NCBI GenBank assembly: GCA_049299915.1
Contig: JBAQYG010000024.1
Coordinates: 1 to 33,407, forward strand
DNA: 33,407 nucleotides
Direction of reading: 5' to 3'
Origin: JAVHQB01 sp049299915
GTDB lineage: Bacteria; Patescibacteriota; Minisyncoccia; UBA6257; JAVHQB01
Shown here: piece after piece, positions 22,828 to 31,051 of the stretch
How positions within the stretch are numbered: position 1 is the stretch's first letter
Layout of the letters: each line of letters starts with the position of its first letter
The notes under the pieces: generated by a model
Told to the model about the DNA's origin: nothing
What the model saw: the letters and a program-made list of their open reading frames with translations, nothing else
Databases searched by the model: none
Program-made: the position numbers and the translations under genes

Positions 22828-24585
22828 ATGGCTGAAGAAAAACAAAATCCCAATCAAGAATATCTAGACCGCCAAAAACAATTTCAGAGCCTAATCGCTC
22901 CCGCTGGTTTAGAGATTCTCCAAAATCAGATAAAATTAGGGGAGAAATACGTGAAAACTCTTTTTGTTTTAACTTATCCTAGATATTTGGTACCTAATTG
23001 GTTTAATCCAATAATAAATTTGGGGGTTAGTTTAAATGCTTCTATATTTTTTCATCCAGTAGACAATAGTTTGATCTTAAAGAAATTGAGAGACCAATCT
23101 GGCAAGGTTCAGGCCACTATAGATGAGCAAGCTTCCAAAGGGTTAGTAAGAGACCCAGTATTAGAAACTGCTATTCAAGACATAGAAACTCTTAGAGATT
23201 CTATCACCCAGGGAACAGAAAAAATCTTTAAAATTGGTATTTACATTACTGTTATAGCTGATAGTCTGACAGAATTAAAAAAAGCCGAAGATAATGTAGT
23301 CAGTATTTTAGAAGATAAATTGATTTATCTTAAGCCAGCTATCTTTCAACAGTACGAGGGATTGGAATCTACTTTTCCCATAGGTTTAGATAGGCTTTCG
23401 GTTTTGACTAGTTTGAATTCTTCGCCTGCCTCAACTATTTTTCCTTTTGTTTCTGCTGATTTAACTGATGATTCGGGAATTCTTTATGGAGTAAACAGGC
23501 AAAATAGTGGTTTGGTCATCTTTGATCGTTTTTCTTTAGAGAATGCCAATATGGTCATTCTTTCTAAGGCTGGTGGCGGTAAATCTTACGCAGCCAAACT
23601 AGATATTATTCGTTCATTAATATTGGGGACTGAAGTCATTGTCATTGATCCTGAAAATGAATACCAATATTTGGCAGAAACTTTTGGTGGTAGCTTTTAT
23701 AAGATTGCTATAGGCTCTTCTCAACATATTAATCCCTTTGATTTACCTATTATTAAGGAAGATGAGACTGCTGAGGAAGTCTTTAGGGGACACGTACTCT
23801 ATATTATCGGACTAGTTAAGCTTATGATAGGGAAATTATCACCCATAGAAGAAAGTCTTTTAGATCAAGCAGTCTATCAGACCTATGCTAGTCGAGATAT
23901 TTATCCTGACGCTGATTTTGCTGGTAAAGAACCACCTCTTTTAGAAGATTTGGCAACTGTTTTAAATACTATCACTGGGGGTGAGGAACTCTCGGCTAAA
24001 TTATATAAATACGTAAAGGGAACTTTTGCAGGATTCGTAAATCAACCTACTAACATAGAAATAGGTAATCGTCTTATAATCTTTAATATCAGAGACCTCG
24101 AAGAAGAATTACGCCCTATTGCTATGTACATGACTTTGAATTATATCTGGAATCTTATCCGAGCTGAACTCAAAAAAAGAGTCTTAGTTGTTGATGAGGC
24201 CTGGTATTTAATGAAATACGAAGAAAGCGCTTCTTTCTTATATAGTATTGCCAAGCGTTCCCGCAAATATTATTTAGGCATCACGGCTATTACTCAAGAT
24301 GTAGAAGACTTCTTGGCTAATAAATATGGTAAACCTATTATTACTAACTCGTCTCTTCAATTGTTACTGAAACAATCACCAGCAGCTATAGGAATTATTT
24401 CTAAGACATTTGGATTAACAGAAATTGAAGAAAGTATCTTATTGCAATCAGATGTGGGCACGGGTCTTTTCTTTGCTGGCAATCAGCATGTTCCTATAGA
24501 AGTCGTTTCTTCTTATGCCGAAGAGCAAGTAATTACTTCTGACCCTGAAGCAATTTTGGCTAGAAAAAATTTAGAAAATAACTAA
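22828..24585 (+). CDS. virB4: VirB4-type ATPase of the secretion system
   Basis: This 585-residue ATPase has Walker A at SKAGGGK252-S253, Walker B at VLVVD456-E457-AW, and the downstream ITQDVEDF block of the VirB4/TraC family. It powers substrate or pilin movement at the cytoplasmic base of the type IV machine. The N-terminal 240 residues form the rest of the VirB4 N domain, while a further part is encoded by the gene before it. No VirD4 coupling protein, relaxase or VirB11 is found in the window, so conjugation is not shown; secretion, DNA uptake or pilus assembly remain possible. Confidence 0.9.
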   Translation: MAEEKQNPNQEYLDRQKQFQSLIAPAGLEILQNQIKLGEKYVKTLFVLTYPRYLVPNWFNPIINLGVSLNASIFFHPVDNSLILKKLRDQSGKVQATIDEQASKGLVRDPVLETAIQDIETLRDSITQGTEKIFKIGIYITVIADSLTELKKAEDNVVSILEDKLIYLKPAIFQQYEGLESTFPIGLDRLSVLTSLNSSPASTIFPFVSADLTDDSGILYGVNRQNSGLVIFDRFSLENANMVILSKAGGGKSYAAKLDIIRSLILGTEVIVIDPENEYQYLAETFGGSFYKIAIGSSQHINPFDLPIIKEDETAEEVFRGHVLYIIGLVKLMIGKLSPIEESLLDQAVYQTYASRDIYPDADFAGKEPPLLEDLATVLNTITGGEELSAKLYKYVKGTFAGFVNQPTNIEIGNRLIIFNIRDLEEELRPIAMYMTLNYIWNLIRAELKKRVLVVDEAWYLMKYEESASFLYSIAKRSRKYYLGITAITQDVEDFLANKYGKPIITNSSLQLLLKQSPAAIGIISKTFGLTEIEESILLQSDVGTGLFFAGNQHVPIEVVSSYAEEQVITSDPEAILARKNLENN

Positions 24586-24623
24586 TTTATAATCTTTTAA
24601 AAGTTTAAATCTAAAATCCAAAA

Positions 24624-25556
24624 ATGTTTAAAAGAAATAAAAAAAATGTTCTACTTCTGGTGCTGATAGCTGCGTCTTTTAGTCTATCTCCTTTTGCAAA
24701 AGCCGCTGATATAGAAAGTTATACATTAGAACAGGGAATACCTTTTATAGGGGGAGCTGGTCAAACATTGGGTTACGGAGAATTCAGCACACTTTTTCAA
24801 AAATTTATAACCGCTGTTTATATAATAGCGGCTGTTGCAGCTTTTATTAAAATTTTTCTAGCTGGTCTTAAATGGTATACTTCTTCTGGTAGTGCTAAAG
24901 CTATCAGCCAAGCAAGGGAAGATATAAAAAATGCTTTAATGGGTTTGGCTTTTCTCTTTTTAGCTGGTACGCTTCTTGTTTTTATAAATCCAAATTTAAA
25001 TAAATTAAGTAAGGTTTTTAACCCTAATGGTGGTACTCAATGTGTCCAGGGGGGGAATTCGACAAATGAAGGTGGGTCTGTAGCAACTGGTGCTTTAGCG
25101 CTAATAGATGGCTATTATGCCCAACCTATATTAGCCGATAAATTAAACATATTGACTAACCCTGGTGTGGCTGGTGCAGCTGCAACTAAGATAGGAATTA
25201 ATATCACTACTGGATGTAGAAAGAATGATGGCTCTTGTGATCCTAATTATTGTGGAACATATCCGTATAATTGTTCCCCCTGTGCTATTGATAATAAGCC
25301 TGAAGGAGGCTGTAAACCTTTAGTAAGTAGTAATGTTCAATGTCATTTCAATGGGAACTGTGTTGATTTAGTTCCGACTGATGGTGATTATACTACTGCC
25401 ATTAAAAAATTAAATGCTGCTGGTTTGGATGTTTTAAATGAAAGTTTGGACAAATGCAGTGCCGTGGGAACAGGCAAACATTTGCACGTATCTATCCCTG
25501 GAACATTCATAACGGTTTATGCAAATGACCCTGATTGCTGGTATCCCGCTAAATAA
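24624..25556 (+). CDS. VirB2/TrbC-like pilin fused to an M15-like peptidase domain
   Basis: The 310-residue protein has a signal peptide (cleavage near residue 27, AKA/AD), then two membrane helices (about 62-86 and 108-127) around a short loop, the layout of CPR type IV secretion pilins. The C-terminal 170 residues are outside the membrane and Cys-rich. They contain HFNGNCVDLV, matching the H-x2-G-x-A-V-D-L zinc motif of M15/VanY peptidases, and GKHLHVSI near the end, matching their last zinc His. So the C terminus may cut peptidoglycan to let the machine through. Catalytic Glu is not certain. It is the last gene of the operon, with a terminator after it. Confidence 0.7.
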   Translation: MFKRNKKNVLLLVLIAASFSLSPFAKAADIESYTLEQGIPFIGGAGQTLGYGEFSTLFQKFITAVYIIAAVAAFIKIFLAGLKWYTSSGSAKAISQAREDIKNALMGLAFLFLAGTLLVFINPNLNKLSKVFNPNGGTQCVQGGNSTNEGGSVATGALALIDGYYAQPILADKLNILTNPGVAGAAATKIGINITTGCRKNDGSCDPNYCGTYPYNCSPCAIDNKPEGGCKPLVSSNVQCHFNGNCVDLVPTDGDYTTAIKKLNAAGLDVLNESLDKCSAVGTGKHLHVSIPGTFITVYANDPDCWYPAK

Positions 25557-25567
25557 AATTCTTCACC

Positions 25568-25597
25568 AAAAAACAACCTCTACTGGTTGTTTTTTTG
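25568..25597. terminator. Bidirectional terminator after the secretion operon
   Basis: AAAAAACAACC pairs with GGTTGTTTTTT around TCTACT. A and T runs on both sides serve both the operon and the leftward jag gene. Confidence 0.87.
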
Positions 25598-25608
25598 ATT
25601 GATTAACT

Positions 25609-26070
25609 TTAAATGGATAATTGTTTAGGTCTTACCACGACATGTCTTGCATCTCTTTCGCCTAATGACTCCGTCATTACTTCTTCACTTTCAGCTAATT
25701 CTGTATGAATAATCCGTCTTTCACGGCTAGACATAGGCTGAAGGTCAACTGCTTTATTAGTAAGCATAACAGTTCTTTCTGCTTTATGGGCTAATTCTTT
25801 AAGTTTTTCTTCCTTAAAGGCATTATAGTTATTGGCATCTACCGATAAACCAACATCAGGGCCCAGGGCTTTATTAGCCATAAGGCGACAAAGGTGTTCA
25901 AAAGCATACAAATTTTCACCATTGTTTCCTATGAATAAACCACTCTCCGTTAATTGAATATCGGCTTTTAAGCGTTGTGGTTCTTCTTCGGTTATGGTAA
26001 TTTCTGCGTCTTTAAAACCGATCACTTGGATTAAATTAGCTAAAAAATCTTTGAAAGTAGTCGTGTCCAT
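25609..26070 (-). CDS. jag: KH-R3H RNA-binding protein Jag/KhpB
   Basis: The 153-residue protein has a KH domain (about 45-85, IGNNGENLYAFEHL loop) and an R3H domain (about 95-153, SSRERRIIHTEL and the final R-H-V-V-V strand). The N-terminal Jag_N domain of Bacillus Jag is absent; only about 45 residues precede the KH loop. KhpB-type proteins bind RNA and influence cell division and envelope growth. It follows yidC by 1 base in the leftward rpmH-rnpA-yidC-jag operon, the usual order near dnaA. Confidence 0.9.
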   Translation of the reverse strand: MDTTTFKDFLANLIQVIGFKDAEITITEEEPQRLKADIQLTESGLFIGNNGENLYAFEHLCRLMANKALGPDVGLSVDANNYNAFKEEKLKELAHKAERTVMLTNKAVDLQPMSSRERRIIHTELAESEEVMTESLGERDARHVVVRPKQLSI

Positions 26071-26071
26071 A

Positions 26072-26776
26072 TTATTTTTGCTCTTTTTGGTGACTTAATC
26101 TCCAATCCTGACAGATAGAAACTAAACTGAAAACTGCCCAATATAAATAAAGTATAGCATAAATATTTTTATAGAAAGCAAGAGTAATAAGCGGTAAAAA
26201 ATACATCATCATGGCATTGAGTTTGGGAGCTGCTTGACTTGTTTGTTTTTTGGAAAGAAAAAGCATTTGGATCCCTTGGGTTATCGCAGAAACTACTGCC
26301 AAAATAAAACTATGAGAAGCTAGGTTTATACCGGCAAACATAGTATCTAAAGTAATCCCTTGGAAAGCTGGATATAGAAGAGCGGCTACACCACCGGCCT
26401 GTTTTATATCTACTAGGGCTCCAAAAAGACTAAAGAAAACAAACATAGCGGCTATCTGGAAAAAGCTAAAAGCCATCACAGTAATCGTGACACTTGGGCT
26501 CAGATTATGTTTTTTATATAACTCAAGCATAGCCTTAGTGAGTTCTTCCTGGTTTCCTTTGTGTTCTACTTGAAGCTTTTTGAGTTCTGGCTGTAGACTG
26601 GTTAATTGCTTCTGGATTTTTTCACTTTTACTAAACATGGGCCAAAGAGCAAGACGGAAGACTAATGTAAAAACAATTATGGCTAATCCTAAATTGTTGC
26701 CACAAATACCATAAAGCCAGTAAACAAAGTTTAAAACTGGCTGGTAAACGATTAAACTAAAAATTGATTGAGTCAT
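26072..26776 (-). CDS. yidC: Membrane protein insertase YidC/Oxa1
   Basis: The 234-residue insertase has the five-helix core of YidC/Oxa1, with the groove Arg41 in the first core helix (LVFRLALWPMF), a cytoplasmic hairpin (about 50-90) and no large outside domain. This is the Gram-positive-type form. It inserts small membrane proteins alone or with the Sec channel. It lies 7 bases after rnpA and 1 base before jag. Confidence 0.93.
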   Translation of the reverse strand: MTQSIFSLIVYQPVLNFVYWLYGICGNNLGLAIIVFTLVFRLALWPMFSKSEKIQKQLTSLQPELKKLQVEHKGNQEELTKAMLELYKKHNLSPSVTITVMAFSFFQIAAMFVFFSLFGALVDIKQAGGVAALLYPAFQGITLDTMFAGINLASHSFILAVVSAITQGIQMLFLSKKQTSQAAPKLNAMMMYFLPLITLAFYKNIYAILYLYWAVFSLVSICQDWRLSHQKEQK

Positions 26777-26783
26777 AATAGTT

Positions 26784-27113
26784 TTAATGGACAGCTAAAA
26801 TTATTTTATCTGCCTCTTTTTGTAATTCAGTTCTTGGGGGCAAGACTTTTTGGTTCTTAAAATACACAACGATATCAAAATTTGGCATCTTTCTAACCTT
26901 TTGTTCAACAATCGAAGTAAAAACTCTTTTCAGTCTGTTTCTAGTAACGGCTTTTTTATAGCTTTTCTTGGGAACAATCAGCGCTAAACGGCAAAACGTT
27001 TCTGAATTGCGAATTATCTTAAACCAAAAGATTGGGCCATAAAAATATCGCCCCTCTTTAATTACTCTTTCTATATCTTTTTTATGTTTAAGGCGATATT
27101 TTTTAGGCAGCAT
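26784..27113 (-). CDS. rnpA: Ribonuclease P protein component
   Basis: The 109-residue basic protein starts with LPKKYRLKHKKD and has the RNRLKR motif of RnpA (about 58-63) that contacts the RNase P RNA. With that RNA it matures the 5' ends of tRNAs. It begins 7 bases after rpmH, as in most bacteria. The RNase P RNA gene is not in the window. Confidence 0.94.
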   Translation of the reverse strand: MLPKKYRLKHKKDIERVIKEGRYFYGPIFWFKIIRNSETFCRLALIVPKKSYKKAVTRNRLKRVFTSIVEQKVRKMPNFDIVVYFKNQKVLPPRTELQKEADKIILAVH

Positions 27114-27120
27114 GCTCGTT

Positions 27121-27255
27121 TTAAACTGTTAAACGTGCCCTTCCTTTCTGACGTCGGCTTTTAATAACTCTAGCCCCGCCTTTAGAATTACTTCTCTTAA
27201 GAAAACCGTGAGTATTGCGTCTTTTCTTTTTCTTGGGTTGATAGGTGATAGACAT
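27121..27255 (-). CDS. rpmH: Ribosomal protein L34
   Basis: A 44-codon frame read leftward gives a very basic protein with the L34 pattern: YQPKKKKRRNTHGFLKR, then GGARVIKSRRQKGRARL. It sits in the large ribosomal subunit. It is the first gene of the rpmH-rnpA-yidC-jag operon and lies back to back with dnaA, the classic order. Its promoter is TTGCAA (27307-27312)-17-TACAAT (27284-27289). Confidence 0.96.
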   Translation of the reverse strand: MSITYQPKKKKRRNTHGFLKRSNSKGGARVIKSRRQKGRARLTV

Positions 27256-27283
27256 ATGTTTTAATTAACTATTTATCTTTGTT

Positions 27284-27312
27284 ATTGTAGAATAAAAAGC
27301 CCATTTTTGCAA
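27284..27312 (-). promoter_or_regulatory. Promoter of the rpmH operon
   Basis: Read leftward: TTGCAA, a 17-bp spacer and TACAAT. It gives a leader of about 20 bases before the rpmH ATG. Confidence 0.7.
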
Positions 27313-27332
27313 ATAAATAAAGGCTTTTCCGC

Positions 27333-27411
27333 TTGTACACCCTTTATCCACAAGCTATACCCCGAAAGGGTCTAAAAGTCGTTTGCTAAGACTTTTTTAA
27401 ACAGTTATAAT
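27333..27411 (+). promoter_or_regulatory. dnaA promoter region with a DnaA box
   Basis: The nearer promoter is TTGCTA (27383-27388)-17-TATAAT (27406-27411), which starts transcription about 7 bases before the ATG. A second possible promoter, TTGTAC (27333-27338)-17-TATACC (27356-27361), has a perfect DnaA box TTATCCACA (27344-27352) in its spacer, ideal for autorepression. A terminator-like hairpin, AAAAGTC/GACTTTT with a T-run (27374-27397), lies between the two and overlaps the nearer -35 box. Confidence 0.55.
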
Positions 27412-27424
27412 TAAGAAGATTTAT

Positions 27425-28801
27425 ATGACAAACGAAGAAATTTGGAACATAGTTTTAGGAGAAATGAAGGTAACCGTTACTCCGGCTAACTTTGCAACTT
27501 GGTTTAAAGATACCAAGTTCGAAGCTAATGGTAAAAATGCTACGATCTTAGTTCCTTCTAATTTCGTGAAAGAATGGCTCCAAAGCAAATATCATAAAAA
27601 CATTCTGAAGGCTGTAGTGAAACTACAACCGCAGATTAAAGAGTTGGCTTACAAAATAGATACCAATGCTTTTAAAAGAGCTGATTTAGAGGTAACCAAA
27701 AAGAATGTAAAGAAGAAAGAACCTGAAAGTTTTGTAGAAGAGACTACTCTTCCTGAGATAACAGTAGATCCAGAAACAAATCTTAATCCTAAATATACTT
27801 TTGAAAGTTTAATCGTCGGCAGCCACAATGAATTAGCTCACGCAGCTGCTCAGGCTGTAGCTAAAAATGTCGGCACTAAGTATAATCCTCTTTTTATCTA
27901 CGGAGGTGTTGGATTAGGTAAAACTCATTTATTACAAGCCATTGGTAATCAAATCCGTTTGGAAAAAAAGATTCACCCAAGAGCCATTCGTTATATGAAT
28001 ATGGAAAAATTCACTAACGACTTGGTGAATGCCTTACGTCAGCAAACTATAGACGAATTTAAGGAGAATTATAAGAAAATCGATGTTCTTTTAATAGACG
28101 ATATTCAATTCATTACGGGAAAAGAGAAGACTCAAGAAGAACTTTTCCACATTTTCAATACTCTTTACGAGCATAACAAACAAATTGCTTTTACTTCTGA
28201 TAGACCCCCAAAGGCTATTCCATATTTAGAAGACCGTCTAAGATCCAGATTTGAAGGCGGTATGATAGTAGACATTAGTCTGCCAGATTTGGAAACTAGG
28301 ATTGCTATTTTAAAGATGAAGGCTCAAAAAAGAGGTATCGCTTTCCCTGATGAGATTTATAATTATATTGCTCAGGCTATTCCTCGAAATATCAGAGAAT
28401 TAGAAGGAGCTTTAAATAGGGTTATCGCTTATTGTCAGTTAAAAAATATAGAACCAACTGTAGATGACGCTAAAAAAATACTAGGTAATATCTTAACTAT
28501 TCCTAGTCGTACTGTTGGTTTTTCCGATATTATTAGAGAAGTAGCTATGTTTTACAATGTTCCGAAAGAAGAATTACTTAAGAGATCTCGTTGCCAAGAT
28601 ATCGTAAAACCACGTCAAATCATCATGTATCTCATGCGAGAGGAGATGAAAAGCTCTTACCCTTATATCGCTGGAAAATTGAACAAAAAAGATCATACAA
28701 CTATAATATACGCTTGTAATAAAATTACCCAAGAGATTAAGAAAGATATTAATTTAGACAGAGAAATCACTACCCTAAGAGAGAATTTAAGAAAAGTGTA
28801 A
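27425..28801 (+). CDS. dnaA: Chromosomal replication initiator DnaA
   Basis: The 458-residue protein has the four DnaA parts: helicase-interacting domain I (about 1-80), a linker (about 81-120), the AAA+ domain III with Walker A GGVGLGK166-TH and Walker B LLIDDIQF, and the DNA-binding domain IV with the KKDHTTIIYACNKI signature near the C terminus. It binds DnaA boxes and opens the origin. dnaN follows after 256 bases and rpmH lies back to back with it. Perfect DnaA boxes flank the gene. Confidence 0.97.
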   Translation: MTNEEIWNIVLGEMKVTVTPANFATWFKDTKFEANGKNATILVPSNFVKEWLQSKYHKNILKAVVKLQPQIKELAYKIDTNAFKRADLEVTKKNVKKKEPESFVEETTLPEITVDPETNLNPKYTFESLIVGSHNELAHAAAQAVAKNVGTKYNPLFIYGGVGLGKTHLLQAIGNQIRLEKKIHPRAIRYMNMEKFTNDLVNALRQQTIDEFKENYKKIDVLLIDDIQFITGKEKTQEELFHIFNTLYEHNKQIAFTSDRPPKAIPYLEDRLRSRFEGGMIVDISLPDLETRIAILKMKAQKRGIAFPDEIYNYIAQAIPRNIRELEGALNRVIAYCQLKNIEPTVDDAKKILGNILTIPSRTVGFSDIIREVAMFYNVPKEELLKRSRCQDIVKPRQIIMYLMREEMKSSYPYIAGKLNKKDHTTIIYACNKITQEIKKDINLDREITTLRENLRKV

Positions 28802-29057
28802 AGCAAAAATACGAGGATAGTCTGTGGATTAAATTAGCATAATCGGAGTATTAGAAGGTTAAAAGAATGAGGGTTAAAAAAGTTATAAAATCATTTAGCT
28901 TACTATACTTTGTTTATCCACAATTTATAAAAAAATAACTTAGAGAAAATTTTATTACTAGTAAACCTTTTAAGTTCTTCTCCACTCTTTTTCTCACCTT
29001 AATAATAAATAATAAGATTTATTTTAAAAATAATTTATTAATAGATTAATACAAAAT
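28802..29057. other. oriC?: dnaA-dnaN spacer with DnaA boxes (second origin candidate)
   Basis: The spacer holds TTATCCACA (28914-28922, rightward) and TAATCCACA (28823-28831, leftward), followed by a strongly AT-rich stretch to the dnaN start. With the box upstream of dnaA this resembles the bipartite origins of many bacteria. Only two boxes are seen here and no parS. Confidence 0.5.
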
Positions 29058-30182
29058 ATGAAATTTACTTCTTTAGTTGAACCTTTAAAAAAACAAATAA
29101 ACTTAGCTGAAAAAGTAAGTGATAAAAAACTAACACTACCTATTTTAGGCAACTTACTTTTAAAGCCAGAAAATGGCCAATTAAAAATTTCAGCTACCGA
29201 TTTAGAACTGGGTTTAACAGTGATTCTTCCTGGTAAAATGGAGGATGGGCCAGGTTTAACAGTTTCCGCCAAAAATCTTTCTCTTTTCTTAAATAATCTA
29301 AATGAAGAGAAGATTTCTTTAGCTGTCAAAGGGAATATTATGCATCTTGAGAGTGGTGAATACAAAGCCGATCTCCAAGGAATGCCAATAGATGATTTTC
29401 CTATTATTCCCGAGATTAAAAGCACGGAATATATAGAAATAGATAAAAAAGATTTAAATGAGGCTTTAAGCCAAGTTATTAACTCAGCTGGCTACCCAGT
29501 GGGGCGTCCAGAGTTAAATAGTATTTTCTTTACTTACAAAAAAGGAGATTTAAGGATGGTAGCTACTAATAGTTTTAGATTAAGTGAGAAAATTATTAAA
29601 AATAAGATTGAATCTAATTTAGATAGAGAAATAGAAATTATTATTCCCATTAAAACTGCTCAAGAAGTTCTCCATATTATTAATGAAGGAGAATTAGATA
29701 AAGAAAAAGTTAAAATTTATATAGAAAGTAGCCAAGTTTTATTTGATTTTGGGAATATTAAATTAGTTTCTCGTCTGATAGAAGGTAATTATCCTAAATA
29801 TCAAAATATTATTCCGAAAGATTTTAAAACCACAGTCACAATTGATAAAAATGAACTTCTTAATGCTGCAAGAATAGCAGGCATATTTACAAGTAAGAAT
29901 AATGACATTAGCTTAACTGTAGACAGCGCTAATAGTGCCTTAATTCTAGAAGCCAGAGATACCAGCGTGGGAAATAATGAGACCACTATTAAAGGAGAGG
30001 TAGTAGGAGAATCGTTAAAGATATCTTTTAATTATCGCTTTTTAATAGATGGACTCAATTCTTTAATCAGCGACAAAATTATGCTCGGATTTAATAGCGA
30101 CCTTTCTCCTGTTAGATTTAAGAGTTTAAATAATGATGATTACTTGTATATCTTGATGCCCTTAAATCTTAACAACAACTAA
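29058..30182 (+). CDS. dnaN: DNA polymerase III beta subunit (sliding clamp)
   Basis: The 374-residue protein has the length of a sliding clamp and the three-fold repeat of its domains, each about 120 residues. It starts MKFTSLVEPLKKQINLAEKV and ends with the conserved YILMPLNLN tail. Two subunits form the ring that tethers DNA polymerase III. It lies downstream of dnaA and 1 base before ruvC, so the last two are surely co-transcribed. Confidence 0.95.
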   Translation: MKFTSLVEPLKKQINLAEKVSDKKLTLPILGNLLLKPENGQLKISATDLELGLTVILPGKMEDGPGLTVSAKNLSLFLNNLNEEKISLAVKGNIMHLESGEYKADLQGMPIDDFPIIPEIKSTEYIEIDKKDLNEALSQVINSAGYPVGRPELNSIFFTYKKGDLRMVATNSFRLSEKIIKNKIESNLDREIEIIIPIKTAQEVLHIINEGELDKEKVKIYIESSQVLFDFGNIKLVSRLIEGNYPKYQNIIPKDFKTTVTIDKNELLNAARIAGIFTSKNNDISLTVDSANSALILEARDTSVGNNETTIKGEVVGESLKISFNYRFLIDGLNSLISDKIMLGFNSDLSPVRFKSLNNDDYLYILMPLNLNNN

Positions 30183-30183
30183 T

Positions 30184-30714
30184 ATGATAATTTTAGGCAT
30201 AGACCCAGGAACAACCCGTTTAGGCTATGCAGTTTTAGATATTAGTTATCTGAAAACTAAGAAAATTTATCATCTTAAGATTAAGGGTTATGGTTGTTTT
30301 GAGCCAGATGATAAAGAACAGCCCATAAGATTGAAAAAAATCTATAAATTTTTACGGGCGACGATTAAAAATTACCACCCAGAATATTTATCTTTAGAAA
30401 ATATTTTTTTCTTTAAAAATGCCAAAACAGTTATTCGAATTAGTGAAGCCAGGGGTGTAATTATTCTAGCGGCAGCCGAAAATAATCTACCGATATTAGA
30501 ACTCACTCCAATAGAGGTAAAACAACTCTTAACTGGCTACGGTCGAGCCGATAAAAAGGAAGTAAGAAAAACGATTTGTAATATTTTAGATTTAAAACAT
30601 TTGCCCAAGCTAGATGATACTTCGGATGCCATGGCAATAGCCTTTACTAGCTTTAATAAACTTAAAAAAATTAACTTTACATTGGACAAATTTTCGTGTA
30701 AGATAGAAAAATAA
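30184..30714 (+). CDS. ruvC: Holliday junction endonuclease RuvC
   Basis: The 176-residue nuclease has the RNase H-like acidic set Asp7 (GIDPGTTRLGY), Glu72 (SLENIFF), Asp145 and Asp148 (LDDTSDAMAIA). Acting as a dimer it cuts Holliday junctions during recombination and repair. RuvA and RuvB are not in the window. Its place right behind dnaN is unusual, since recF normally follows there; no recF is present. Confidence 0.94.
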   Translation: MIILGIDPGTTRLGYAVLDISYLKTKKIYHLKIKGYGCFEPDDKEQPIRLKKIYKFLRATIKNYHPEYLSLENIFFFKNAKTVIRISEARGVIILAAAENNLPILELTPIEVKQLLTGYGRADKKEVRKTICNILDLKHLPKLDDTSDAMAIAFTSFNKLKKINFTLDKFSCKIEK

Positions 30715-30729
30715 TTATTTTTATAACCC

Positions 30730-30984
30730 ATGAGTCCAAAAGACGATACAGTAAAAAGTGAAGTAATAGTGGACGAAGAGGAAGAAACTTTACCAGAAGA
30801 AAGCCCAAATGAAGAAAAAGAAGGGGCTAGTATACCGAAAAAGAAACCTTCTCTTAGCACCACTGACGAAGAAGATGACGCTCCTTTGAATCTTGAGGAT
30901 GACAATACAGATGATGACGAAGATGGTGACAATAACGCTTACGAAGAATGTGGTAAGGACGGACGTAAAGAAGAAATCTATTAA
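30730..30984 (+). CDS. Small, highly acidic protein of unknown function
   Basis: This 84-residue protein is more than one third Asp and Glu, in runs such as DEEEE and DDDED, with a short Lys-rich centre (KKKPS). It has no membrane segment and no recognisable domain, and is probably disordered. The gene starts 15 bases after ruvC and has a terminator 9 bases after its stop, so it may end the dnaN-ruvC transcript. The frame is free of stops and follows the operon closely, but with such low complexity its coding status is likely rather than certain. Confidence 0.6.
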   Translation: MSPKDDTVKSEVIVDEEEETLPEESPNEEKEGASIPKKKPSLSTTDEEDDAPLNLEDDNTDDDEDGDNNAYEECGKDGRKEEIY

Positions 30985-30992
30985 ATAAGAAG

Positions 30993-31021
30993 AAAACCGG
31001 CTTCAAAAGTCGGTTTTTTTA
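30993..31021 (+). terminator. Intrinsic terminator
   Basis: AAAACCGGCT pairs with AGTCGGTTTT (one G-T type pair) and is followed by a T-run. It closes the dnaN-ruvC unit. Confidence 0.82.
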
Positions 31022-31035
31022 AAAGAAGAGATGGT

Positions 31036-31043
31036 GTTATAAT
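31036..31043 (+). promoter_or_regulatory. Extended -10 promoter of the PBP gene
   Basis: TGTTATAAT (31035-31043) is an extended -10 box with no clear -35, since the -35 position falls in the T-run of the terminator. Transcription would start within 1-2 bases of the ATG at 31052, giving a leaderless mRNA. Confidence 0.6.
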
Positions 31044-31051
31044 GTATTTCT

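Noticed and set aside
22826..22828. Frameshift between the two VirB4 genes
   Set aside because: The upstream frame ends in a proper stop and the downstream ATG is well placed; both products look complete.
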